Assembly: GCF_000714435.1 (NCBI RefSeq) | Contig: NZ_JJMW01000019.1 | Coordinates: 310,001 to 374,000 of the forward strand | DNA: 64,000 bases | Reading direction: 5' to 3' | DNA from: Exiguobacterium alkaliphilum 12/1 | GTDB lineage: Bacteria; Bacillota; Bacilli; Exiguobacteriales; Exiguobacteriaceae | Part shown: positions 8,032-17,998 of the stretch, piece after piece | Position numbering within the stretch: position 1 is the first letter of the stretch | Layout: the number at the start of each line of letters is the position of its first letter | Translations under genes and position numbers: made by a program | Notes under the pieces: model-generated | Databases searched by the model: none | What the model was told of the DNA's origin: nothing | Seen by the model: the letters and a program-made list of their open reading frames with translations, nothing else

Positions 8032-9944
8032 ACATCACGGATCTGCTCAAAAAGGACACGATTCAATTGAATCTCGGCAGCCGTACGAAAGCCGACGTCA
8101 TCGAAGAACTCGTCGACGTGCTCGACCGGGCCGGAAAACTTTCGGACCGGAACGGCTATCGTGACGCCATCCTGGCGCGTGAAGCGCAAAGCACGACCGG
8201 TCTCGGAGAAGGAATCGCGATTCCACACGCGAAGACGAAAGCGGTCAAAGAGCCGGCAATCGCGTTCGGACGCTCGGAAGGCATCGATTATGAGGCGCTT
8301 GACGGGCAAGACAGCCGCTTGTTCTTCATGATCGCAGCGGGTGAGCATGCGAACAATGAGCACTTGGAAACGTTATCGAAATTATCTGTCTTCCTTATGG
8401 ACCCGAACTTCCAAGAACGCCTTTACGCTGCGACTTCTGCCGATGACGTCATTCGGGCCATCGAAGAGAAAGAAGCGGCTGAAGCGGCTCCGGTCGAAGC
8501 GAAAGCGGTGAACGAAGACGCGCCATACATTCTCGCTGTCACGGCTTGTCCGACAGGGATCGCGCACACGTACATGGCCGCCGATAGCTTGAAACAAAAA
8601 GCGGACGCGATGGGCGTCGAGATGAAAGTCGAGACGAACGGATCGACCGGAGTGAAAAATGAATTGACGTCGGCTGACATCGCGAAAGCGACAGCGATCA
8701 TCGTCGCGGCGGACAAGGCGGTCGAGATGGACCGCTTCGCCGGCAAACACGTCATCGAAGTTCCGGTCGCCCAAGGGATCCGGAAACCGGAAGAATTGAT
8801 TAACCGTGCCGTGAAGCAAGATGCGCCGGTTTATCAGTCGACTGGTAAATCTGGTGGCGAGAAAAAAGAACAGCGTACCGGTGTATACAAACACTTGATG
8901 AGCGGGGTCTCAGCGATGCTTCCCCTCGTCGTCGCGGGTGGTCTCTTGATCGCACTCAGCTTCTTCTGGGGCATCAACTCGGCGAATCCGGACGATCCGT
9001 CATACAACGAATTTGCCGCACAACTCATGACGATCGGTGGCGCCGCTTTCGGGTTCCTCGTTCCAGTCCTTGCCGGTTTCATCGCGATGTCCATCGCCGA
9101 CCGTCCGGGTCTTGCACCAGGTCTCGTCGCCGGTTTCCTCGCAAGTGAGGGTGGGGCAGGGTTCCTCGGTGGTCTCATCGCCGGTTTCCTCGCAGGTTAT
9201 GTCGTCGTGTTCTTAAAGCGTGCGCTCGCGAATTTGCCGGCCTCACTTGAAGGAATCAAGCCAGTTCTCTTGTTCCCGCTACTCGGTTCATTCATCTCAG
9301 GGATGATCATGTTACTCGTCGTCAACGAACCGATTGCCGCGTTCATGACATGGCTCATGGAAGTGCTCAACGGCATGAGCGGTGCGAACGCCGTCTTGCT
9401 CGGCGTCATCGTCGGAGGCATGATGGCAGTCGATATGGGTGGTCCGATCAACAAGACCGCCTACGTCTTCGGTACAGCAGCCCTCACGGCCGGAAACCAG
9501 GAAGTCATGGCGGCTGTCATGGCCGGTGGGATGGTCCCGCCACTTCTCGTCGCACTCGCATCGACTGTGTTCGCACGTCAGAAGTTCTCGAAACAAGAGC
9601 GTGAGGCAGGGAAGACCGCCTACGTCATGGGTGCATCCTTCATCACGGAAGCGGCCATCCCGTTCGCAGCGGCTGACCCGATTCGCGTCTTGCCGTCAGC
9701 GATTCTCGGATCTGCCATCGCCGGTGGATTGTCAGCATTCTTCGCCATCCAATTGCCTGCACCGCACGGCGGCATCTTCGTCTTCCCACTCCTTGAAGGA
9801 GCCGGAAACGTCGTCATGAGCATGGGGCTTTACGCACTTGCGATTCTCGCTGGTGCCTTGATTGGAGCACTCCTCCTTTCATTCTTGAAAAAACCACTTA
9901 CGACTGCGACCGCTACACCTACACCGAAACAAGACGTCGCGTAA
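8028..9944 (+). CDS. fruA: fructose-specific PTS enzyme IIABC
   Basis: A 638-residue membrane permease that imports fructose and phosphorylates it to fructose-1-phosphate. The domain order is A-B-C. EIIA covers about residues 1-150, with the phosphorylated histidine in IPHAKT (near 66). EIIB spans about 165-265, with its cysteine in ACPTGIAHT (near 173). EIIC follows from about 285, with eight or more hydrophobic segments and the GGPINKTAY and EAAIPFA motifs. The end is followed directly by a terminator, closing the fruRKA operon. Confidence 0.96.
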   Translation: MNITDLLKKDTIQLNLGSRTKADVIEELVDVLDRAGKLSDRNGYRDAILAREAQSTTGLGEGIAIPHAKTKAVKEPAIAFGRSEGIDYEALDGQDSRLFFMIAAGEHANNEHLETLSKLSVFLMDPNFQERLYAATSADDVIRAIEEKEAAEAAPVEAKAVNEDAPYILAVTACPTGIAHTYMAADSLKQKADAMGVEMKVETNGSTGVKNELTSADIAKATAIIVAADKAVEMDRFAGKHVIEVPVAQGIRKPEELINRAVKQDAPVYQSTGKSGGEKKEQRTGVYKHLMSGVSAMLPLVVAGGLLIALSFFWGINSANPDDPSYNEFAAQLMTIGGAAFGFLVPVLAGFIAMSIADRPGLAPGLVAGFLASEGGAGFLGGLIAGFLAGYVVVFLKRALANLPASLEGIKPVLLFPLLGSFISGMIMLLVVNEPIAAFMTWLMEVLNGMSGANAVLLGVIVGGMMAVDMGGPINKTAYVFGTAALTAGNQEVMAAVMAGGMVPPLLVALASTVFARQKFSKQEREAGKTAYVMGASFITEAAIPFAAADPIRVLPSAILGSAIAGGLSAFFAIQLPAPHGGIFVFPLLEGAGNVVMSMGLYALAILAGALIGALLLSFLKKPLTTATATPTPKQDVA

Positions 9945-9948
9945 GATG

Positions 9949-9979
9949 AACGACCGTGGACAGACCACGGTCGTTTTTT
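9949..9979 (+). terminator. terminator of the fruRKA operon
   Basis: An 11-base perfect stem (AACGACCGTGG with CCACGGTCGTT) around ACAGA, followed by a run of T residues. Confidence 0.93.
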
Positions 9980-10034
9980 GTCGCTAAATTGTCTTTGGAT
10001 TTGCTTGGCTAATGGATTGCAAGGTGGCGATTTG

Positions 10035-10043
10035 TGGTAAAAT
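10035..10043 (+). promoter_or_regulatory. extended -10 promoter
   Basis: TGGTAAAAT fits an extended -10. TTGCAA at 10017 could be a -35, but with a short 15-base spacer. It is 33 bases before the next start codon. Confidence 0.45.
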
Positions 10044-10075
10044 ACTTGTAAAACTTGTGCTAGGAGGGGGCCGAG

Positions 10076-10597
10076 ATGATTATACGAGTAGCTGAACCGA
10101 AAGATGCGTATGGAATCGCACGCGTCCGAGTGAACGGTTGGCGGACGACGTATCGGGGCATCGTGCCGACCGATTTTCTATTGAAGTTGTCATCGAACGC
10201 GGTTGAGTGGGCCGAGAAGGTCCGCGACGCCCTCTCGCAACGGGAAGTGGACGGATATGTCGCCGTCGTCGATGAAGAAATTGTCGGCTTCGTCCTTTAC
10301 GGCGCAGAGCGGACAGGGAAGTATCCAGACCATTCGAATGAAGTGTACGCCATCTACGTGCTCGAAGAACATCAAGGGAACGGTCTCGGCTCACGTTTGC
10401 TCGAGAAGGCAGTCGAAGCGATGAGTAGCTCAGGGATGATCATCTGGGCGCTCGAGTTGAACCCGTATCGCTCGTTTTACGAGCAAAAACAAGGCGAAGT
10501 GATTGACGAAAAAGAGCGCACGTTCGGGGAAATCGCGCTTCGCGAAGTCGCCTACGGGTGGACGAAGGCCAATTATGATGCCATTATCGGTGCTTGA
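10076..10597 (+). CDS. GNAT-family N-acetyltransferase
   Basis: A 173-residue acetyl-CoA dependent acetyltransferase; the acceptor is unknown. The acetyl-CoA binding motif A is EEHQGNGLGSRLLEKAVEAM (about residues 98-117), preceded by the strand VYAIYVL. It starts at ATG 10076 with AGGAGGGGG six bases upstream and ends at its own terminator. Confidence 0.88.
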   Translation: MIIRVAEPKDAYGIARVRVNGWRTTYRGIVPTDFLLKLSSNAVEWAEKVRDALSQREVDGYVAVVDEEIVGFVLYGAERTGKYPDHSNEVYAIYVLEEHQGNGLGSRLLEKAVEAMSSSGMIIWALELNPYRSFYEQKQGEVIDEKERTFGEIALREVAYGWTKANYDAIIGA

Positions 10598-10600
10598 ACG

Positions 10601-10628
10601 GACGTGACCTCGTTGTCGCGTCTTTTTT
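10601..10628 (+). terminator. terminator after the GNAT gene
   Basis: GACGTGAC pairs with GTCGCGTC (one T-G pair) around CTCGTT, then six T residues. Confidence 0.85.
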
Positions 10629-10661
10629 GACGACTTCCAATCAAAAGGAGAAGATGACTGG

Positions 10662-11186
10662 ATGTATATATACAGTGTGACGAAATACAATCCTGACACG
10701 AGAGGGAAGATTGACGAATGGATCGATATGTCATGCATCGGTGACACGTATGACGGGATTGTCTTCACGCTTGAAGAATATCTACGTGTGGAAGCCAATT
10801 ACATTGAAGCGATTGAGCGAATCATGGATGATTTGGGCGTGAAAACGTTGACCGTCTCCTACCTTGAGCGACGTTTCCATGACTATGCGTATCACCCTTC
10901 TTCAAGACGTGCGTTCAATGCGCTCTATCCGATTCGAATGAGAGACATGCGTAAAAAAATGAAGACAGGCAACGTCCTATCGCGGCGTCACATCCCGAAC
11001 ATACTACGACTCATGTTAAGGAATGGGCTATACGCCGAGTTAGAACATAAGACGGAAGGCTCAGACGAAGCGTATATGTTCAAAGTGTTCATCGGATACG
11101 ACTACATGATGGGTGTTCATTCAGCGGTTGATCTCTCGTCACTTCAAGACGAGTTGCGCCAGTTGGCTATGTATCTTGAAGACTAA
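10662..11186 (+). CDS. hypothetical protein, immunity-like context
   Basis: A 174-residue soluble protein that I do not recognise. It has no signal or membrane segment. The middle is strongly basic (about residues 65-105, rich in R and K) and the C-terminus is acidic. AAAGGAG lies 11 bases before the ATG. A second unknown gene follows after 21 bases behind GGGGGGAGGGG, so the two form a small operon. The pairing of soluble orphan proteins resembles toxin-immunity cassettes, but that is a guess. Confidence 0.6.
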   Translation: MYIYSVTKYNPDTRGKIDEWIDMSCIGDTYDGIVFTLEEYLRVEANYIEAIERIMDDLGVKTLTVSYLERRFHDYAYHPSSRRAFNALYPIRMRDMRKKMKTGNVLSRRHIPNILRLMLRNGLYAELEHKTEGSDEAYMFKVFIGYDYMMGVHSAVDLSSLQDELRQLAMYLED

Positions 11187-11207
11187 AGGGGGGGAGGGGA
11201 ACAGCGT

Positions 11208-12039
11208 ATGAATACGATTCAGTTGAAGTTTCATTTCGAGCGCGAGACGAACCAACAGACAGCTCGCGACGTATTAAACATCATGACGGACTATGGTCTA
11301 GTCATAGACAAATTAGGTTTCTATGAGCCGATCAACACCCCGTTTACAATTGAAACGTTTCTAAGCATGTGGATGGACGGCCTTGACGGTCATTTTCTTT
11401 TTTATTGGCTCTCTCAAGCAAAGGAAAAGCTGGATAGCGTTTCATACACGAGGTGAGGGTCTGCCTGGTAGCTTTTATGTAGCTGTAAACCTCTCTGAAG
11501 CCCACTTCCATGAGCGGCCGGACGAGTGGGTTTTATTTTTTAAAGCGCTGTGCGACGCGCTAACGCCATACCGGGCCTTCATAGCTAAGGAGACCGTGAC
11601 GCACTATATGTATGAGTATGAAAAGGATGAAGCAATCTTCCTCAAACCAGACGAGGTCGAATGGTACAACTATTGGAGTGGCGATGTATTCAAACATTCT
11701 ACATTGGAATCGGTCAAACGTTTTGATTGGGCTTCAATCGAAAAAACTTCATCTGGTCTCTATTGTCAGTTGATTAAAGACATCCGAGACGACAATTACA
11801 TTCTTCGGGCTGAACAAGCGAGAGCAGGCTTGGGCGAAGGGTTGCTATTGAAAAGAAACCTTGATCTTGAACTGTTATATGAACTGAACTATCAAGCTAC
11901 ATTACACGGTATAGAATTGGAACGTCATACTATCGTCTCTTTTATAAAACATATAAAATACCAACCGTTAAAATCCTACGAAGAAATTGTCTCGGCATTC
12001 TTGCTATTTATAAACCGACATGGAAAAAGGCATAATTAG
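11208..12039 (+). pseudogene. hypothetical protein, apparently frameshifted
   Basis: Two frames together look like one protein of about 276 residues. The first runs 11208-11456 and ends ...SVSYTR followed by TGA. The second runs open to 12039 in the next frame and continues smoothly as RGEGLPGSFYVAVNL. Moving from one to the other needs a +1 step near 11450. The second frame has no convincing ribosome binding site of its own; its first ATG (11383) lies inside the first frame. The content is unknown, soluble and distinctly A+T-rich in the second half. It could be a decayed gene, a sequencing error or a programmed frameshift at AGG-TGA. Confidence 0.55.
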
Positions 12040-12060
12040 GCTCCACAAACACATCCTTTG

Positions 12061-12083
12061 CACCTGCGCGAGCAGGTGTTTTT
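12061..12083 (+). terminator. terminator of the 10.6-12.0 kb pair
   Basis: CACCTGC/GCAGGTG stem with a GCGA loop and five T residues. Confidence 0.9.
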
Positions 12084-12237
12084 GTCGTTTGTCGACTGCA
12101 AGCTGGAATGAAAAGGTTTTCAATTATGAATATTCTAACTAGCGAGAAGAATTTTAGTGAGGGTTATAAAGAAACACAGATTTTGTCCGATATTGTCAGT
12201 AACGTGACGAGCGATCGCTCGAGATTGGAGTTGTTTT

Positions 12238-14217
12238 ATGAACCGAAAGTCAACACGCACGATCAGCATCAAACAGAAATTGATTATCATGTCTGCACTC
12301 GTTTTACTCGTTCCCTCTTTATTGATTGGACTTGTCGCCTATGGTCAGGCGAAACAGAAAATCAAAGATCAAATTTTGCAGTCTGCCCACTCGGGTGTGG
12401 AGCGGATGGATGTCGAGATCAACAATTTGATTGGTCCGATTAAAGGTGACGTCGATTTCTTTGCCGAGCGCATCGATGCGACGCTCTACGAGTCGGGAGG
12501 TGACAATCTGGCATTAGAAGAGAAGCTCCTCGAGTATTTGGCGACACATCCGAAAGTCACCAACATCTATTATGCCTCTGTCGAAGGCGAGATGACCATC
12601 TATCCTGAACAGACACTTCCGGATGACTACGACCCGCGGACGCGTCCGTGGTACGAGGCGGCCGAAGCGGCAGCTGGGCAAGTCGTCATCACCGACCCGT
12701 ACGTCGACGCCGCGTCAGAGAAGATGATGGTCACCTTGTCGCGCGAAGCGACTGATGGACGAGGGGTCATCGCGGTCGATGTCGACGTCAATGACATCGC
12801 AGCCGTCGCGGCGAGCATTCAAATCGGGAAAGACGGCTATATCACGATTCTCGACCGGACTGAGCGGTTCGTCACCCATCCGACGCTCGCAGCTGGGGAA
12901 GAGGCATCGGGCGACTGGGTCGAACCGCTCTACAGCAAAGAGGCGGACAGCTTCGCCTATACGCTCGAAGGTGACGCGAAACAAATGGATTTCATGACGA
13001 ACGGACTGACCGGTTGGAAAGTCGCCGGTACGCTTTACGAAGCCGAGATCGACCAAGAGACGGTCGGCATTTTGTGGACGACGCTCGCGGTCATCGCGGG
13101 GATGATTCTCATCGCGTCGGCTCTACTCTATTTCGTCATTCGCTCCATCGTTCGTCCGCTCAATCGTTTGACCGCCGGGGCCGCACGCATTCAACAAGGT
13201 GATTTGACGGAACAGATTCGGGTTGACTCAAACGACGAAATCGGGCGTGTATCCGAAAGTTTCAATGCGATGACCCAATCTTTGCGGACGATTGTTTCAA
13301 GACTTGATGCATCAATCGGTCAAGTGGCGGCATCGTCGCAAGAACTGATGGCCAATTCCGCTCAAAACACGGCGTCCTCTGAACAGATTGCCGGTGCGAT
13401 TCAACAGATGGCGGCCGGGGCGGACGACTCAAAACGTCAACTTGACGATAATGCCGTCTCACTTCAAGCCATCACTTCGGGAATCATGCGCATCGCAGAG
13501 AGTTCGACGGACGTGTCAGAGCTCTCGCGCGAGACGGCGATGGAAGCAGAGGATGGGACCGCTGCCGTGACAGAGAACGTGGCCCAGATGCGCGCCATCG
13601 ATACGTCGGTCGAATCTTTCGCTCACGTCATCGAGTCGCTGTCAGACCGCTCAAACGAGATTGGGAATATCGTCGACGTCATTAACGGAATCGCGGCGCA
13701 GACGAACTTGCTCGCCTTGAACGCAGCAATCGAGGCGGCCCGGGCCGGCGAGAACGGCAAAGGGTTCGCGGTCGTCGCGAGCGAGGTACGGAAGCTCGCC
13801 GAACAATCACAACAGTCGACGAAACAGATTGCCCATTTGATTGAACGCATCAAACAAGAGACCGAACAGTCGGTTGTCTTGATGAAAGAAGTGTCGGGTC
13901 ATACGAAAGCAGGGCTCGAGACGACGGAGAACACAGCGGCCCGGTTCCATAAAATCATGGCCCGGACGCAAGCGATGACCCCGCGCATCGAGGACGTGAC
14001 GGCGACGGTCGAAGAGATCGCCGCGAACGTCGAAGAAGTATCAGCTGCGGCGACACAAATCGCGCACATCGCCGATGAGAACTCGAGTGCCTCGAAGCAA
14101 GTGGCCGCGACGACCGAAGATCAACTCGGTTCGATGGAGGAAGTGTCACAATCCGCGAAAGCACTCGCCGATATGGCAGAAGAACTACAAGAACTCGTTT
14201 CACGATTCACGATTTAA
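12238..14217 (+). CDS. methyl-accepting chemotaxis protein
   Basis: A 659-residue chemoreceptor in the cytoplasmic membrane. The order is an N-terminal transmembrane helix (about residues 14-34), an extracellular double-CACHE-type sensor (about 40-275, with [11 protein letters not shown] and [12 protein letters not shown]), a second transmembrane helix (about 280-305), a HAMP linker (about 305-360) and a long methylation/signalling coiled coil. The conserved hairpin reads [20 protein letters not shown], which contacts CheA/CheW. CACHE receptors usually bind small organic ligands; this one is unknown. TTGGAG lies 7 bases before the ATG. Confidence 0.95.
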   Translation: MNRKSTRTISIKQKLIIMSALVLLVPSLLIGLVAYGQAKQKIKDQILQSAHSGVERMDVEINNLIGPIKGDVDFFAERIDATLYESGGDNLALEEKLLEYLATHPKVTNIYYASVEGEMTIYPEQTLPDDYDPRTRPWYEAAEAAAGQVVITDPYVDAASEKMMVTLSREATDGRGVIAVDVDVNDIAAVAASIQIGKDGYITILDRTERFVTHPTLAAGEEASGDWVEPLYSKEADSFAYTLEGDAKQMDFMTNGLTGWKVAGTLYEAEIDQETVGILWTTLAVIAGMILIASALLYFVIRSIVRPLNRLTAGAARIQQGDLTEQIRVDSNDEIGRVSESFNAMTQSLRTIVSRLDASIGQVAASSQELMANSAQNTASSEQIAGAIQQMAAGADDSKRQLDDNAVSLQAITSGIMRIAESSTDVSELSRETAMEAEDGTAAVTENVAQMRAIDTSVESFAHVIESLSDRSNEIGNIVDVINGIAAQTNLLALNAAIEAARAGENGKGFAVVASEVRKLAEQSQQSTKQIAHLIERIKQETEQSVVLMKEVSGHTKAGLETTENTAARFHKIMARTQAMTPRIEDVTATVEEIAANVEEVSAAATQIAHIADENSSASKQVAATTEDQLGSMEEVSQSAKALADMAEELQELVSRFTI

Positions 14218-14224
14218 CGACAAA

Positions 14225-14266
14225 GCGTCGCGAACTCCAAACTCGGAGGATTGCGACGCCTTTTTT
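14225..14266. terminator. bidirectional terminator between chemoreceptor and diguanylate cyclase
   Basis: A compound stem, GCGTCGC/GCGACGC with an inner CTCC/GGAG, followed by six T residues on the plus strand. The minus-strand gene ends at its edge. Confidence 0.8.
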
Positions 14267-15147
14267 CATTGCTTGCTTGAGACTTGATTCCGACCGTGGT
14301 GTTTCGCCGCATATAACGCTTCGTCCGCGTCTTGTAACACTTGCTCGACCGATTTGCCGCCGGCGAACGAACTGACGCCGAACGAGCACGTTACGTGAGG
14401 GACTGGCCCGAACGGTTCGTCGTTCACGGTTTGGCGGAGCTTGTCGGCCAAACGGACCCCGTCGGCGAGTGAGGAATGCGGGGCGACGATTAAAAACTCT
14501 TCCCCGCCCCAGCGGCCAATCGCATCGGTCTTCCGGATGTTTCGTCGGAGTAGCTGGGCGATTGAGCGTAAGACGAGATCTCCTGTCGGGTGGCCGAACG
14601 TATCGTTGACGAGCTTGAAATAATCGATATCGAGCATGATGACCGCGGCATCCGTTGAGGCATCGGGACGCTCGGCCACGGCCATCAACAAGTCGCTCAC
14701 TTTCTTACGGTTGTACAGTTCGGTCAACGGATCGAGGGAGGACAGCTGTTCCATCCGTTCTTCGTAACGCCGCTGCTCGGTCGCGTCTTCGAGCACGCCG
14801 ACGCCTCCGGTCACGCGGTCGTTTTGGAAACTTGGCGACATCGTCGTCCGAAGGAAGCGGGCCTGCTCGTTCGAGCGATGGTGCCATCCGGCAAGACGGA
14901 CCGTCTCGCCTGACAAGACGCGTTCTGCTGCCTCACTCAAATTCAATTGAACAGACGTGCATCGTTCAAATGAAGGGTAATCATGCACGGACAGACCGAG
15001 TAGTACGATGAACGCCTCGTTGTAGCTGATGATTCGGCCGGACCGGTCAAATGAGAACAGTCCGACCGGAAGTTCGTCCCATGAGGAAGGATCGATTCGT
15101 GCTGCAGTTGCTTCATGTTGGTCTCTAGGATCAGCCATAGGTGACAT
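14266..15147 (-). CDS. PAS-GGDEF diguanylate cyclase
   Basis: A soluble protein of about 293 residues that should make cyclic di-GMP from GTP. An N-terminal PAS domain (about residues 20-130, FSFDRSGRIISYNEAF) is joined by the usual DPLTELYNRKK start to a GGDEF domain with an intact active site, RWGGEEFLI. No RxxD inhibitory site is evident. The start is uncertain. ATG 15147 lies 18 bases from the strong GGAGG, while another ATG at the ideal distance (15161) opens a different frame; ATG 15138 is also possible. The PilZ protein at 25.4 kb is a possible c-di-GMP receptor. Confidence 0.9.
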   Translation of the reverse strand: MSPMADPRDQHEATAARIDPSSWDELPVGLFSFDRSGRIISYNEAFIVLLGLSVHDYPSFERCTSVQLNLSEAAERVLSGETVRLAGWHHRSNEQARFLRTTMSPSFQNDRVTGGVGVLEDATEQRRYEERMEQLSSLDPLTELYNRKKVSDLLMAVAERPDASTDAAVIMLDIDYFKLVNDTFGHPTGDLVLRSIAQLLRRNIRKTDAIGRWGGEEFLIVAPHSSLADGVRLADKLRQTVNDEPFGPVPHVTCSFGVSSFAGGKSVEQVLQDADEALYAAKHHGRNQVSSKQ

Positions 15148-15387
15148 ATGCGCGAACGCATACTTCCTCCTTTCCGAGTGGAAATTGAAAGCTTAGGACG
15201 TTCGTATTGATACTTTATACCCTGAATTGGAATTGGATTAGCTAAAAAGATAGAGAAATGTGCTGAATCTAAAAAACTGTCAAGGATTAGTCAAATCGAA
15301 TACAAAAATTGAGGCACGTGCTGCTAGTCAATCAACGCAGAGAAAAAGAGGATGCGAACGAGGCACCCCCTTTTGTCTTAAGTTGAA

Positions 15388-16380
15388 TCACGTAAAGATG
15401 TCGTCCTTATTTTGGAGGAGGATTGCGACCTGTCGTCTCACACGGGGAACGGAATCGTTTCGTTCGTACGCAGTCAACACCGGTTCGATTTCGTCGAGAT
15501 GCGTCTCGAGGATGCGGGGCGATTGGGTGTCGACATACAACCCACCATGGCCTTCTACACAGCTGACCATCGCTTCAAGCGCGACTAAACTGAACGGCCG
15601 TCCACGTTCTAACCAGGCATTCATCCGATGCCACGTCGGCATGCTGACGGCAGCGAGTCTCGCCCAGTTCGAATCGAACGCGTCACAGTTTGACTCGATC
15701 CAATCGAGCACGTCAGGCGAACGGAAACGATATAAACATAAGAATGCGACACTCGGAAGTTCTTTCGGTTCAATCGCGTCCAACTTGTCGTAAACGCGTT
15801 TCAACCCTTCTTCGGTCGGTAGACTGGTCGCGGTCGCAGAAGCGAGTGAATCGAGTAGCTCTACGTCGACATCATGCCAGAGGCTGCGTACCCAGTCGGC
15901 TGCCGGTGTTTGGATGACGTCAGCGACGATTTCGAGCAGACGGGCCTTCACGTCGAGGTTTGCGGTCTGCTCATATCTTGTCTTCAAGGCATCGAGCAGC
16001 TCAAGCGCGTCGTGTTGCTTCAAAGCACTGATGACTTCGTCCTCGACATACCACCTCGTTACGGCAAACGAAAGGAGCGCCTCGACATTGGATTGGGCTT
16101 GCTCAAGCGAAGGGGGCAAGTCCTGTCTCGTCACGATGACTTCTGTTTCCGGTTGACACGCCGTGCCATCTTCATCGTATAAGTCGTCATGTAGCATCGG
16201 CTTAAACGATCCATGTACACTTGCCAAGTTGTACCACTCGATCGGGCGCAAGGCATAGTCCATCAGTCGTTCATGGCACGAGGCGCACAGACGGTACGGT
16301 TGAACCGGGTCATCGGTCGTCTCGATGACATCGACTGTTCGGTGCTGACAGGCTTCACATATGGATTGATTTGACAACAT
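15388..16380 (-). CDS. hypothetical protein with N-terminal zinc-finger-like cysteines
   Basis: A 330-residue soluble protein of unknown function. The N-terminus carries two CxxC pairs (CEACQ and CASC, about residues 8-36), which suggests a small zinc site. From about residue 85 it is almost entirely helical, with repeated leucine-rich helices ending in VPRVRRQVAILLQ, which reads like HEAT-type repeats. GGAGG lies 4-5 bases before the ATG. It stands alone on the minus strand. The 226 bases between it and the diguanylate cyclase hold no gene and no convincing terminator. Confidence 0.65.
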   Translation of the reverse strand: MLSNQSICEACQHRTVDVIETTDDPVQPYRLCASCHERLMDYALRPIEWYNLASVHGSFKPMLHDDLYDEDGTACQPETEVIVTRQDLPPSLEQAQSNVEALLSFAVTRWYVEDEVISALKQHDALELLDALKTRYEQTANLDVKARLLEIVADVIQTPAADWVRSLWHDVDVELLDSLASATATSLPTEEGLKRVYDKLDAIEPKELPSVAFLCLYRFRSPDVLDWIESNCDAFDSNWARLAAVSMPTWHRMNAWLERGRPFSLVALEAMVSCVEGHGGLYVDTQSPRILETHLDEIEPVLTAYERNDSVPRVRRQVAILLQNKDDIFT

Positions 16381-16447
16381 ACTTCCTCCTATTCATTGTT
16401 CACTATTGAAAAGTCCGCTCTCCGATGAGAAGCGGACCATTCTGACA

Positions 16448-17905
16448 TTATAAGATTGGACTGAGCAGGCGTGACACGCCTTCTCGCATCCGGACGGTCC
16501 ATTTCCGTTCGGCGTAATCTTCGACCGTGTGGCGTCGGCTGACGGCAATATCTGACTCGAACAGCGAGGCGAGCTCGAGGGCGACTTGTTTGTCATAAAT
16601 GAGGGCGTTCACTTCGAAATTCAAGCGGAAACTTCGGGCATCGAGGTTCGTCGTCCCGACCGTCGCAATCTCATCATCGACGACGAGCGTCTTCGCATGT
16701 AAGAAGCCTTGGTCGTACATATAGACGTTCGCCCCGTAATCGAGCAGCTCGCCGAGGAACGACAGCGACGCCCACATGACGAACGGATGGTCCGGTTTCC
16801 CGGGAATCATGATGTTCATCTCGACGCCGGAAAGGAGCGCCATCTTGCAGGCGTCCATGAAACTCGCGTCGGGGATGAAATATGGCGTCTGAATGATGAC
16901 ACGATGTTTCGCCGACATGATCATTTTGATCATCATGTTCTTCAAATGCTCCGTGTCCGAGTTCGGACCGCTCGTCACGATTTGCATCGGCGATTTGGTC
17001 GAGATGTCGTGCCGGGCAAAACAGAACGTGTTTTCCGGGTCGTGCTTATCGTGTCCTGAATAGTTCCAGTCCAAGATGAAACGGTGCTGCAGATGATAGA
17101 CGACGTCACCCTCAACCCGGAGGTGGGTATCGCGCCAATACCCGAACTTCTCGACGAGGCCGAGATATTCGGTCCCGACGTTGAAACCGCCGACATACCC
17201 GATCTTCCCGTCGATGATGACGAGCTTGCGGTGGTTTCGGTTGTTCAGTTTGAAGTTGATGATTCCGAGCGTCGGTGGAAAGAAGACGCGGACCTCACCG
17301 TTATGGGCGATCAGTTCTTTAAAATCGGAGTTCCGCAAGCTGCGTGACCCGACGGCATCATACAATAGACGTACTTTGACGCCGGCCTTGGCGCGTTCGA
17401 TCAATTCGTGGATGAGCGCCTTGCCGAGGGCGTCCCGCTGGATGATGTAATACTGGATATTGATTTCGGTCTCGGCGTTCCGGATGTCATCCATAAGCGC
17501 CTTGAATTTCTGTTCCCCATCATGTAAGATGGACGACTTGTTGTGGACGCTGACGAGTGATTTCGAGGAGCGTAGGTTCATCTCGAGCAGTTGCTCATAC
17601 TTCTCGAATAACGGTTGCTGGAGCGCCGTCTCTTTCCGGCGCAATTGTTCGATTTGATTCTCGACTTGAAGCGAGTGGAACGAACGCTCCTCGACGCTCA
17701 AGTTGAAGAAGTTGTCTTTCTTCAATTGGCGTCCTAAAAACAAATAGACGATAAAGCCGAGAATCGGCAAGAAAAATAGGACGAGGAGCCACGCCCAGGT
17801 GGCCCCGACGTCACGGCGCTCGGCGAAGATGACAGCGAGCGCGAATAATAAGTTTAATCCAAGGACGACATACAATCCCCAGCTGATAATGACGGACCAA
17901 TCCAT
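16448..17905 (-). CDS. cls: cardiolipin synthase
   Basis: A 485-residue membrane enzyme that condenses two phosphatidylglycerols to cardiolipin and glycerol. Two N-terminal transmembrane helices (about residues 4-25 and 35-57, with WAWLLVLFFLPILGFIVYLF) are followed by two phospholipase-D catalytic motifs, HRKLVIIDGKIGYVGG and HAKTLVVDDEIATVGTTN. Residues KRKxRxL-like linkers are absent. ATG 17905 is chosen over 17935 because AGGAGAG lies just upstream and family members begin there. Confidence 0.95.
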   Translation of the reverse strand: MDWSVIISWGLYVVLGLNLLFALAVIFAERRDVGATWAWLLVLFFLPILGFIVYLFLGRQLKKDNFFNLSVEERSFHSLQVENQIEQLRRKETALQQPLFEKYEQLLEMNLRSSKSLVSVHNKSSILHDGEQKFKALMDDIRNAETEINIQYYIIQRDALGKALIHELIERAKAGVKVRLLYDAVGSRSLRNSDFKELIAHNGEVRVFFPPTLGIINFKLNNRNHRKLVIIDGKIGYVGGFNVGTEYLGLVEKFGYWRDTHLRVEGDVVYHLQHRFILDWNYSGHDKHDPENTFCFARHDISTKSPMQIVTSGPNSDTEHLKNMMIKMIMSAKHRVIIQTPYFIPDASFMDACKMALLSGVEMNIMIPGKPDHPFVMWASLSFLGELLDYGANVYMYDQGFLHAKTLVVDDEIATVGTTNLDARSFRLNFEVNALIYDKQVALELASLFESDIAVSRRHTVEDYAERKWTVRMREGVSRLLSPIL

Positions 17906-17998
17906 AATCCACTCTCCTAACGACAATTTGAACATCTAGCATTATCATACCTCATTACGGGGAATAGTATGCTATCGAAACAAAGGGGGAGAAACAAG

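Noticed and set aside
8382-8894. 170-codon minus-strand frame opposite fruA
   Set aside because: It is the antisense shadow of a strongly biased PTS gene; no ribosome binding site and no recognisable domain.
11383-11460. Independent start of the second unknown frame at ATG 11383
   Set aside because: It lies inside the first frame without a ribosome binding site, and the protein read there (IFFFIGSLKQRKSW) is unlike a domain start.
14943-15161. 72-codon frame behind the strong ribosome binding site near the diguanylate cyclase
   Set aside because: Its sequence is a shadow of the PAS domain and has no protein-like features, so it is not listed as a gene; the start conflict is kept as a finding.
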